DNA of 64,000 nucleotides from contig MNCI01017783.1 of the NCBI GenBank assembly GCA_015680685.1, positions 163,081-227,080 on the forward strand, given 5' to 3'. The notes under the pieces are model-generated. The model saw only the letters and a list, made by a program, of their open reading frames with translations, made no database searches and had not been told where the DNA came from. Position 1 is the stretch's first letter. Each line of letters begins with the position of its first letter. Both the position numbers and the translations under genes were made by a program. Of this stretch, positions 35,520 to 45,708 are shown piece after piece. This DNA is from Gnetum montanum (taxonomy: Eukaryota; Streptophyta; Gnetopsida; Gnetales; Gnetaceae).

Positions 35520-36440
35520 TCAATGATTTAGTGATTTTTTGATTTTTCGTATTTTAACTTTGGGGGTAGGACTAATGGGTGTGATTCTGTATTCGGCATC
35601 TCCTTTGCTAATTACATTGAATGGTAATTTAGACCAGGAGACATCTGGGGAAATGGGCTCTATGTCTAACGAAGTATGTACAATTTGGGCGGCTTTCATG
35701 TCAAGTGAAGTTTCTTTTATTTCAAGAGGATCATGGTTTATGAGCTGGTTGTCACTTTGGTTTTCATTTGTTGCATGTTCTTGCTTTGGTTGTTCAATGG
35801 TTGTGTCTTTTTAAGGCTCATTTAGAACATGGTCGTTTTCAGGCTCTTCGAATTTAACTTCGGAGCCTTGGCCTGAGTCAGTGTGTGAAGAGATGGTGGA
35901 TGTAGCCGCATCCCTATGTATGATGATCTCACCACCTTCGTAAGGTAGGTGGATCTCTTGATGTATAGGGGATGATACTGCTTTTAATTGGGCTAACCAA
36001 GGTTGTCCCAATATTAAGTTAAAACCAGGCATCTCATCAATGATCACAAACTCTGCAGATGTGGGGAACCGGTCCCCTGATATGAAATTCAAAGTGAGCG
36101 TTCCTCTGACTACTACACGCAACCCACTAAACGATTTCAGACATGTGGTGGAAGTTGGTTTTATTTGCTCGGTTAGCCCTAACTATTCGATGACGGGGTA
36201 AGGTACTACGTTTGTAGCTGCTCCATCATCTATGTGCACGCTATGTATTTTAAATTGGTTTACTTGTATCGATATAAACATGGGTGTGGTGGTGACTTCT
36301 CTAGTTTCTTCATCTATTTTGATGTCTTTTGTATGGAAGCCTAATGATTTTGATTGTAACCCTTGAGGCGGAGACATTATGGCATGGATTGAGAGTTCGT
36401 TTGTGGGTAAGTCTTCAATGACAAGGGTTGATGTTAACAT
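35520..36440 (-). pseudogene. Aspartic protease of element B
   Basis: Frame 36440-36183 ends with the active-site stretch H-I-D-D-G-A-A-T-N-V-V-P-Y (about 36240-36198); after a stop at about 36180-36182 the frame resumes with V-R-G-T-L-T-L-N-F, then F-N-L-I-L-G-Q-P-W-L. The D-D-G-A triad is intact, unlike in element A. The frame carries on to P-F-N-V...K-I-R-K-I-K-K-S-L-N-H and stops at 35520-35522, directly beside the AGTTTAACGTC array. Confidence 0.88.
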
Positions 36441-39400
36441 TCACACTAAAGCTTCACGATGTACTTGAGAAGTCATCATGAGGTCATACAAGCTTAGGGA
36501 TGTATTCTTTTGTTTGCGCACTTGTGTGACCTACGTTAGGGCTGTGGCCAAGTCTTTACTATTGGGTACAGTTTTGTTAGTAGCAACTTGGTCCATGGGA
36601 CCCAACAGTTTTATTTCATGCGGAGTAGTCTTCATAGGATCTCCTACAACTGTTGATTTTAATGTATCCAACATGACTGATGGTTTTCCTTCATAACTCA
36701 TGCTTGGCTCATTCAGTGTCTGAGCCATGGGTACAGTGTTGAGGGGAGTGGGTTTTGGTGGTCCCAATGCAAGACGTTGACGTTCTTTCTCCAAGCGTTC
36801 CCTTGTGAGCCTGTCAGCGATGCATTCTCGTGAAGGTCGTGGAGGAACAGTTGGCCTCTGAACGTTAGGTTGTTTTGGAACCTGGATTACGAATGGAGTG
36901 GGTTTGGTTTATTGATGAATAGCAGGAGGTGGCAGTGTGTCAAGATGTTTGGGCACCCTAACAACATATGGTGTCAATTTAGCTTGGGTTCGTGGGGTGG
37001 GAGTTTGAGGTTGCACCTCTATGGTTGCAACCGTGGGTGGTACCCGAACCACATAGGGAGTGGGATGGGGAAGTGGTTGCACACTTGCGATTGTGTTAAC
37101 ATGAGGCATATGGATGACGAACGATTTTTGAGGCGTAGGTGGGTTGTAAGTGGGGTATGATGGTTGTGATGGGGATGTTGACTCTATACAAGGAACATGA
37201 ACTATAAAGGGTCTTCTTGGTTCTTGTTGGTCATTTCCTACGTGGATTGTGTTAATTACGTATGAAGCTTCCTTTATGTTAAGGGGATCTTTATATACAC
37301 CCATAGATTGGTTTTGTGGTTTAACCGGGTTGGATTCATCAAATGTTATTTCTCCCCTATTGATCATGCATTGTATGTCTTGTTTCAATGTGAAACAAAA
37401 ATCGGTACCATGCCCGTTGCGTTGATGGTATTCACAAAACCGATCTAGCCTAAAGCCTCTTGGAACAGGAGGCTCGTTTGGTGTAGCCAAGCTCGGGTTT
37501 TTGACCAATTCGCAGAATCGACCATGTTTCTAGACCGCCGCAGGAGACATCTGCTTATGCTTCATGATCCCAGCCTTCAAGAGTTGATCAAAAAGTTGTG
37601 AAGGCTTCATGGACAGGGGTGTGTATTGGGAGGGGTCTTTTCTTTCAAAGGTTCATGCGGGACCCGCAGTAGTAGTCTGTGATGAGGATGGTTTAGGTAT
37701 ATATGCAAGAGTAGTTCTTTCATAGTTGGCAGGGGTAGTAGGTGGTTTACCTTGCTATCCCACATTAGTATGTTGAGTTTCCGCTACTGCTGCTACGGTT
37801 GCCTTAGCCTTCTCTTTATCTTTTTTAGTATGTTGATTTTTAAAGGCTGAGTAGGCGGGGTCATGGCTATTCTGTGCAGCCTCTTCTCTGTTCTTTATTT
37901 GCACGAAAGCTTTGCTTAGAGTGCACGCATTTAAATAGTATAGTTTAGATTTCACGAAATCATTTACGGCTCCCTTTAGGATGGTGAGTAAGTTTGTTTC
38001 GGGGATTGGTTCATGAAGTTCGTTTAGCGCAGCACTCCATCTCTGAATAAATTTTTGTATAGGTGCTTGTTTTACCTGTATCAGACTGTCCAAGGTTGCT
38101 TCAGGTTTCAGGTTGTATTTAAACCTAGTAACAAACTGGTGTAAGAGATCCTCCAAAGAGGATATGGAGTTACGAGGCAAGGCTCGGTACCAGTCTAAAG
38201 CTCTCCTAGTGACGAACATGGCAAAAACACTTAAGATTGCATGGGGCCATGCCTGAAGCAATAAACATTCTAGTCTAAATGTGACCAGATGGACGTTGGG
38301 TTCTCCTTCCCCTTTGTATTTGGTTAGTTGAGGCAAAGAAACTCCTTTGGGCAGGGTCAATGGTGGTACCGAAGAGCTAATAGGATCATCTTGGTAAAAA
38401 TCTAATACTTTAAGCTCTTCATTGTTGGCCATTTTGAGGTGCTTTACCTCATCGGTGAGTTCTTGCATCATCCTTTTAGCTTCAGCCCAGTCTTGGGCAC
38501 TAGGTGAAGTGGTAGGTTGGTTATATTGTGTAGTATGCAAGTTAGATTATTGTACAGTGGGCAGGAAAGAAGAAAGTTGAGTGGTCAGAGGTTGCACTTG
38601 TGGAATATTCATGGTGGGTGCTACTAAGGGCAGCATACTATAAGGGATAGGTTGTTGTTGTTGTTGTTGTCGTAATTGAGGGACGTTCATGGGTGGAATT
38701 GTAGGAGGTGGTATGCTGTAATGAAGGGGTTGATGCGGTTGCATGCCAGTCATGGCCCACTATCCAATTATGATTTGTGAGGGAACACCCTAAACTTGTT
38801 GAGTTGAAGTGGTGAAGGATGTCCCTTGGATTTGTATTCATGATATATAGTGAGTAGATGTAGAAGCAGGTATCACACACGGCATCCCAATCACTTGGGG
38901 TGGGAAGGTCACTCCTACATTAGTTTGAGAGGGGGGTTGTTGGGGTTGTACTTGTAAGAGAGGGGATAACGTGGTGACCGGAGGAATAGTGGGGATGGAT
39001 ATATTGAATTGAGTATCGGTCATAGGGAGAGTGGGAATAAGAGTGGATGCTTCCTGTTGAGGCACATGTGCTTGAGTGGTTTTAAATGAATGGAGGGACA
39101 TGGTCTCCCCTATGAAAGGGTGAAATAATGGGTTCGCATAAGTATGCAGACTGAGAGTATGGTACGAATCCCCATGTTCAGACTGAGCCATGAAATTATC
39201 TTCTTCATCTTCGTTTTGAGGTTGTACGGCGGATTTCCGCAAGGTTTGACTCCTAGCCATGAGGAGTTGGGATAGGAGTTCATGGTGGAATTCAGTGAGG
39301 GGGATGACATCATAGGCAGTGGGAATGAAGTCATGATCTCCTTTGTGAATTAACTCATAGTGTTTCTTTGCTTCCAGCTCGGCTCGGTCAATGGCCAGTT

Positions 39401-39617
39401 TAGCTTGGATTTTAACACAAATAAAATTATACTGTTCAAGCATTAAGATGGTGAACATGGGATCCATAACTTGTAGTCTCAATGACCGGCGAGATGGCCC
39501 CTGAGGGTTGACCTCACCATGAGTCACTATCGGTCTGGTGGTGGTCACAGGGTATAAGATTGACGTGCCAAGGTCAAAGATGAGGAGAGAAGAAGTATTG
39601 GGGTTCGTAGGGTCCAT
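36441..39617 (-). pseudogene. gag: Tat-type gag of element B
   Basis: The start is taken at ATG 39617 (MDPTNPNTSSLL), aligned with MESS at 10206 of element A; an upstream ATG at 39722 falls in leader-like sequence. The N-terminal frame is open to 38838. The capsid-like part (38540-37755) has L-D-W-Y-R-A-L-P and F-I-Q-R-W. The nucleocapsid knuckle at 37436-37395 reads C-E-Y-H-Q-R-N-G-H-G-T-D-F-C: CX2HX4HX4C spacing, a CCHC knuckle with the second Cys replaced by His. A Pro-rich part (37250-36900) repeats P-x-V-V-R/H-V/M-P about every 20-25 residues. Shifts near 38840, 38545 and 37600, and stops, break it. Confidence 0.9.
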
Positions 39618-39719
39618 TTTACATGCTTTAAGTATGACAACGTAAACTAAAAAAAAAAATTGGTTAAGTGTTGGACTAGAAGCAAACAATCTTTCTAAGT
39701 GTTGGAACAACGTATACAG

Positions 39720-40080
39720 CATAAATGGGAGAAAATTTGCCTAAGTGTTATCAGCGTATAGGTGTAAATGTGTGAAAATTTGACTAAGTGTTGTCAGCGT
39801 ATAGGTGTAAACATGTGAAAATTTGACTAAGTGTTGTCAGCGTATAGGTGTAAATGTGTGAAAATTTGACTAAGTGTTGTCAGCGTATAGGTGTAAACGT
39901 GTGAAAATTTGACTAAGTGTTGTCAGCGTATAGGTGTAAACATGAGAAAATTTGGCTAAGTGTTAGAACAGTGTATAGGTGCAAACGTGAGAAAATTTGG
40001 CTAAGTGTTAGAACAGCATATAGGTGTAAACATGCAAAAAATTTGGTTAAGTATTGGACTGTATGGTGAACAGCGTATAG
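39720..40080 (+). repeat. 43-bp minisatellite in the leader of element B
   Basis: Eight units with CTAAGTGTT starts at 39741, 39784, 39827, 39870, 39913 and 39956 (exact 43-bp period), then about 40001 and 40046. Each carries GTCAGCGTATAGGTGTAAAC. On + this has the same orientation and wording as the intron 1 array of the antisense gene. Confidence 0.9.
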
Positions 40081-40244
40081 GAGGTGAATAACAGCGTATG
40101 ATGTCAAAGGTAAGGAAATCAGAGTTTGAATGCTAACAAAAGAGATGAACTATAGCGTATACAAGAAAAACTGAAATTTGGCCAAGGGAAATAGTTAAGA
40201 TGCAGCGTGTACCTAGTGAAACAACATATGGACGCTGGCTGTGG

Positions 40245-40600
40245 TGTGGATCTGCAATTGCAGGGCGCAGATCTGAAGGAACAGGACACATATCTGCAAT
40301 GTCTGAGCTTAGATCTGCACTCACAGGGTGCAGATCTGGAGTGACAGGGCATCGATCTGTGATCACGGAGGCTAGATCTGCAGTTACAGTGCACAGATCT
40401 AAAATAATCGGGCGTAGATCTAGAAGAACAAGGTGCAAATCTGTAGTTATAGTGTGCAGATCTGAGATAACAAGACGTAGATCTGCAATGTTTGCCCATA
40501 GATCTGCAATCACGGGGTGTAGATCTATAGCAATGGGACGTAGATCTGGGATGTAGGAAAGCATATCTGAGCAAATCTATGCAGATCTAAGTGAATGTGG
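40245..40600 (+). repeat. AGATCTGCA minisatellite next to the PBS of element B
   Basis: About sixteen units of roughly 21 bp, each with AGATCT or ATATCT followed by GCAAT/GCAGT. Because 21 is a multiple of three, long repetitive frames (for example 40200-40556 on +, Arg/Ser-rich) appear but are not genes. Related GATCTG words recur at 29865-30025, just before the antisense gene's ATG. Confidence 0.85.
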
Positions 40601-40618
40601 TCCCTCCTTCTAGTGCCA
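40600..40618 (-). promoter_or_regulatory. Primer-binding site of element B
   Basis: On -, TGGCACTAGAAGGAGGGAC lies 5 bp inside the 5' LTR. It matches element A's PBS in 17 of 19 positions. Confidence 0.75.
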
Positions 40619-40623
40619 TTTCT

Positions 40624-42310
40624 TGTACCATCTGAAATTGTCAGTGCAAGGCTGGAATGAAACAAACACCGAGAGATCCTCCAGAAGAAATACAGACGAC
40701 CCTACCTTCACTTGAGGGCAAGCTAGAATGGACGAAGGCAGAATGCCTTGAATGGTCTGCACACGGATCAAACGAGGACTTCCCCAACGTACACACTTTG
40801 CAATGCGTTAGGTTATACGTAAACGATGCACATTAAACATAAAATGTAATGTAAATAGACACAATAATGTAAACTAGAATGTAAACGTAAACTGGAAAAA
40901 TAAAGAAAACTGCAATAAATCTAGGCAAAAATGTAAATTGTTTTGTATTGAAAAAGTGATTACAGTGTGCACCGGTCAGAACATAGTTGTGGATTAATCA
41001 CAAGGCAGACGTTTAGCCCTAGTGGGTGATGAAAGGTGCTGGGAGATGTAGGTTTTGGGTTGCAGGGAAATGCAGCATCCAAGTCTGATGCCCTGGGTAC
41101 AGAGGTTTATGCCTAGATTTGCTAAGTGTACCAGATCCAATTTTTGTTATCTCCATTTGTAAAAATTGTCAACCTTGATCTAGTGAAAATAGGGGTTTTT
41201 ATAAGATCTTGGGTGTTAGATTTAGATCTGGAAGGAGATGAGTGGCTGTGAGGTGAGAAAAGTTCGGATTGGAAGACAGGTGGTGCATTGACCGAGTGCA
41301 AGATATGTTACAACTGTACAGTGTGCAGCGTATGAGATTGGGCATCAACCTTAGCATACAGGCTCAGCATCAACCTCAGTGTATAGGCTCAACATCAACC
41401 TCAGCATACAGGCTCAGCATCAACCTCAGCGTACAGGCTCAGCATCAACCTCAGCGTATAGGCTCAGCATCAACCTCAGCATACAGGCTCAGCGTACACC
41501 AAAATGTACCCAGCGTACACACATGTAAATGCATCATTTCAATGTAAAAACTTGATTTTTAGGTGCTTGTTATGATGCCCAACAGTTGCCCTACCTTCGG
41601 GAGTCAATTTCAGGTTAAAATTTTTCTCTTTGGTGCCTGTTTTGGGCTGTTTTGGTGGTGTATGCTGTGCTGTACGTTGGTCAGCATACACGAAAATGTA
41701 CCCAGTGTACATGCATGAAAATGCATCATTTTGAGGTCAAAACTTGATTTTCAGGCACCCGTGATGATGCCCAATAGTTGCCCTACCTCTAGGAGTTGAT
41801 TTTATGTGAAAATCTTGCTCTTTGGTGCCTGTTTTGGGCCATTTTTGGTGGTGTACGCTGGGCTATACGCTGGTCAGCGTACACCAAAATGTACCCATCG
41901 TACACACATGTAAATGCATCATTTAGGACCCAAATTTTGATTTTTAGGAGGTTGAGAGCTACTGGGGACCTTGGGGAAGGTCTTGGGGGGTCCAGACACA
42001 ATTCTGGCATGTTTTGGCTCATTTTTGGGGCCCAAAAGTTGCTATACGCTGGCTTGTACGCTAGCCAGCATACAGCCTAGTGTGAATAGATTATACTTGG
42101 TCAAACCCAAGTATTTTGAACCCAAAACATGAAATTCCTAATGCTGGATGCTGATGTAGTCACCTATGGGTCACAAGGAACTCTTTATTATTCAATTATG
42201 CTCTGTTTGATGCTGTTTTTGAGGCTTTTAAGCTTGGTCATGCTGGGGACCAACATGACTTAGCTCAATTTCTGTCTACAAGTGTTAGCCAAACTTTTTA
42301 TGGTGTTTCA
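40624..42310 (-). repeat. 5' LTR of element B
   Basis: This 1,687-bp LTR begins TGTACCATCTG and ends GGTGTTTCA on +. It contains six or more 25-bp GCATCAACCT units (41342-41489) and three long units starting at 41490, 41682 and 41875 (192-193-bp period). The TATA-like TTTTTATAAG is near 41195. Confidence 0.92.
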
Positions 42311-42315
42311 GTGGT

Positions 42316-43600
42316 CTTTAGGGTAGGTTGCAATTTATTAGACACTTTATTGAAAAATTGATAGATAAGTTGAGACCTATGCATAACCTATTATGAAAAA
42401 ATGTGCATTTCCAATGGACCCAACAATGTCAAGAAGCGTTCGAGAACATAAAACAAGAGCTAACCCAACTGCCGACTATTTATCCCCCAAAAAGCTATAA
42501 ACCCTTTTATATCTACCTTGTAGCTTTTGATGCTTCTATTGCATCAATGCTTTGTCAAAAATGTCAAGATGGAGCTGAGATCCCCATATATTACCTAAGC
42601 CATGCTTTAATCACTTATGAACAATGATACAACGATGTAGAGAAATCATGTCTTGCCCTCGTCTTCTCCTTGAATAAATGGTAGCATTATCTCTTACACA
42701 ATCAAGTTTACACCATTTTCAAAGATAACGTTCTCCATGCTATCACCAATAATATCTATGAGTCAAGTAGGATAGCTAGGTGGAAAGCAATGATCACGGA
42801 ATTTGACTTACACTATGTTGCTCAATCCTCCATGAAAGGTCAAGCAATAGTCACGCAATTAGCCGTTTCGCCAATGCATGATCAGGCAATAGTTAACCCC
42901 AAATTCCTTGATGAAAATGTTAACAGTATATATGCCATACCTAACAACTATGAACCAATCCTCTATTTCGATGGAGCTTCAACCTCCCAAGGAGGAAGTG
43001 TTGTGGCCATTTTAACATACCCCTCTGGAGAAATCCAACCCTTCGCCTACCGATTAACCTTTCCTTGCACCAATAATGTGGCAGAGTATGAAGGTCTTCT
43101 TCGAGGTCTTCAAGCAGCATTAACTTCAAGAATCTAACATCTTGTAGTTTGAGATGATTCACAACTAGTTATTAATCAAGTCACTGAGGTCTACCCATGC
43201 AAGGCTCTCCATTTGCAACCATATTGTGATTTGACCAAACATCTGCTAAGATAACTAGTAGAAACTAATATACAGCATGTCCCTAGAAGCGAAAACATCA
43301 TTGCTAATGCACTTGCCACACTAGCCTTAAACATGACACCTGAAATGTTCCATGCATTGCCAAGCTCTATAACAAGTTGTGTTGAACCTATAATTAACAC
43401 GCATGACGAAATGCCTATAGCATCTGTTAGTACAACACATGCAATAGAATGGTACGATGACATAAAAGAGTACCTTCTAAGAGGCAAACCACCACAACAC
43501 TTGACAAATGCTCAAAAGGATGTTGTGCGAAAATGCTCCCGGCAATATGCATTAATAAAAGACACCTTGTGTTGTAGATCCTACGAAGGCATTCTGTTGA
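42316..43600 (+). pseudogene. pol: RT end and dual RNase H of element A
   Basis: Pol of element A resumes after element B. The first RNase H has D-A-S-I-A-S-M-L-C-Q and Y-Y-L-S-H-A-L-I-T-Y-E-Q, then a TGA near 42625. The second, archaeal-type RNase H has L-Y-F-D-G-A-S-T-S-Q-G-G (about 42962-42997), N-N-V-A-E-Y-E-G-L-L-R-G-L, D-D-S-Q-L-V-I-N-Q and H-V-P-R-S-E-N. Element B aligns throughout. Stops near 43135 and 43250 break the frame. Confidence 0.9.
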
Positions 43601-44659
43601 TGTGAATTAGTAGAATCGATGGTCAAACAATTGTAGAATAAGTCCATGAAGGACTTTGTGGAGGACACATTGCACCTAAAGCAATGGCAACAAAGATTAG
43701 ATGCTTAGGCTACTACTGGCCACACATGGAGTATGATTGCATTTCCAAAGTCAGAACATGTGACATTTTCCAAAAGCATGGTAATCTAATACATGTGCCA
43801 CCTAACGAATTGCACACAACACAAATCATATGGCCATTCCAAAAATGGGGATTAGACCTAATTGGACCAATAACACCATCGTCCTCTGCGGGACATAGCT
43901 TTATTATCACTACAATTGAATATTTCACAAAATGGGTAGAAGCTATTCCCCTTAGGAAGACCACCTCAAAAAATATTTTCACTTTCATAATAGAAAATAT
44001 CGTGACCCGTTTTGGTATTCCAATGACCATCGTTACCGAAAATGGACGACAATTTAGCAGTGCAGATACTAAAAGATTCTATGAAAGTCTAAGCATTAAA
44101 CATGCATTTTCATCACCTTACTACCCACAGAGCAATGGTCAAGCGGACGCTACAAACAAAACTGTCATCATTGTGCTCAAAACGATGCTAAATCAGAGCA
44201 AGAAATGATGGCATGAAAAATTAGTCTACACATTATGGGCATACAGAACGACACATTGAACATCTACAGGTAAAACTCCCTATAGTCTTGTGTATGGATC
44301 TAAAGATGTTTTACCTTTAGAATTGCAGGTTCTCTTGTTGCAGATAGCTCTCTCAGGCCTCCTGGATGAAAGTCAAAACAATGAGTTGCACATCGCTGAC
44401 CTTGACTCGGTAGAGGAGGAACGTGTGTGAACACTTGATCAAATCGAATGGTACCAAAAATAATAGCAACAATGACACAAACACGATCTGCACAAGCACC
44501 CGATCAAAGAATGAGACTTAGTCCTTAAAGCTGTACGTGAACACTCAGATAAATTCTCAACCAACTGGGAAGGGCCTTACTTAGTCACCAAGGTGTACAA
44601 TAATGGATCATTCAAACTTGTTGTTCATAATTCTATTTGCTTTGAAAATTGCACGTAGT
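43601..44659 (+). pseudogene. pol: Integrase of element A
   Basis: Frame 43684-44208 and its continuation. The zinc domain ends T-C-D-I-F-Q, so the last Cys is Phe. In the catalytic core the first Asp is kept (G-L-D-L-I-G-P), the second is Glu (V-T-E-N-G) and the third position is Asp (G-Q-A-D-A-T). All but the first catalytic residue differ from D,D-35-E, so this copy is dead even without its stops. The C-terminal region keeps N-W-E-G-P-Y-L-V. Confidence 0.9.
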
Positions 44660-45693
44660 GACTCCATCTCCTAGGTTAAAGTGCTTAGTTAACTGATTCA
44701 TTTTTATTTCTCTAATCTCCTTGGAGTTTTGTTTGTAGGATGACACTCCTGAGGCATTCGTACATAGATGCACTTCATCATGACAACAAGGTATCACATT
44801 CTTCTTGATGCACGTAACTGGGTTAATCAATCCGTTCATAAGTACATTCCCAACTCCTAATACATCCCCGATTTCCCCATCATGTCCCAATTGTCCTATT
44901 CAATTATACCCTTGGATACATTCCAATCAATTCAAAACTCTTGATACACTGTTACACATTGTGACTCTTAAAGCAGTTGTGACACAAAACACAGTACATA
45001 GTACATATTGTAAAATGCAAGCGCTCAAACACAAGCACGGCACAAAAAGCAAGCTCTTTCAAAAAGACTGAGAAAAAATAAAAATAAAAGAAAAGGAAAA
45101 GACAAAACAACACAGAAACAAAAGAAAAGAAGAAACAAACAAGAAAACTAAAAAGAAAAAGAACAAAAAGGTCAAAGAGCAAAATGCATAGAAAAGGTCT
45201 TCATGACCCCGTTGACATCATAAACAAAAGACTATTGGCTATTCTCATGCAAGCCCCAGGTAAGAAGGCAATTATCTTGGAAAAAAAGTTACACCTGTGT
45301 CTCAAAGAGACCATGTTGCACACCATTGTGTGGCTTTGGCTGTTTACAATGGGCCCTGTAAACACTCTCCCGTTTCTCCAAAAAACGCACCTCCTATGCC
45401 TTGGCTCCAAGTTTGCTGGACATTGGCTATTAACAAGGACCAAGAATGTAGCTCATTCGTGTGAGAGCACTTCCTCTCCCACAATCCCAGTAGCAATCAT
45501 ATCCCTTAACCTCCTGACTTCCCCCAGTTACAATCCCTTACATCTTGAACCACATTCCCTCAATCCCATGTACTTTTGAAAATGGTGCGATGACATCCGG
45601 CGAAGGGCCAATGGTTAATGCTTGATACTTGGTTGTTCATGGTGTTTTGCACTTCTTTTTTGACGCCTCTCAGGTGGATTCCTCCAGACGTCA
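44660..45693 (+). other. Element A 3' spacer with A/G-rich tract
   Basis: Non-coding spacer homologous to 23411-24540 of element B. It includes an A/G-rich tract at about 45065-45180 and the conserved CAAGCCCCAGG stretch at 45251. The 131-codon frame at 45184-45579 is not conserved in frame in element B, so I do not call it a gene. Confidence 0.65.
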
Positions 45694-45708
45694 ACAAAGA
45701 AGGGCCAA
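45694..45708 (+). promoter_or_regulatory. Polypurine tract of element A
   Basis: ACAAAGAAGGGCCAA directly precedes the 3' LTR start TGAAACACC. Confidence 0.8.

Larger units (their letters stand above)
21512..42310 (-). mobile_element. Giant Tat-lineage Ty3/gypsy element B carrying an antisense gene
   Basis: A 20.8-kb element (474 N included) inserted in element A's RT, with an exact GTGGT duplication at 21507-21511 and 42311-42315. Sense order on -: 5' LTR (40624-42310), PBS, two-part minisatellite leader, gag, protease, antisense gene on + (30034-34826), RT, RNase H, archaeal-type RNase H, integrase, 3' repeats and spacer, polypurine tract, 3' LTR (21512-23390). Layout matches element A point by point, but the LTRs align poorly outside short ends and U5, so these are two families of one lineage. 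Integrase is nearly intact, with one visible nonsense codon. Confidence 0.93.

Noticed and set aside
40200-40556. Arg/Ser-rich open frame of 118 codons
   Set aside because: Its 7-residue period is the translation of the 21-bp AGATCTGCA minisatellite in the element B leader; the opposite strand gives equally long frames.
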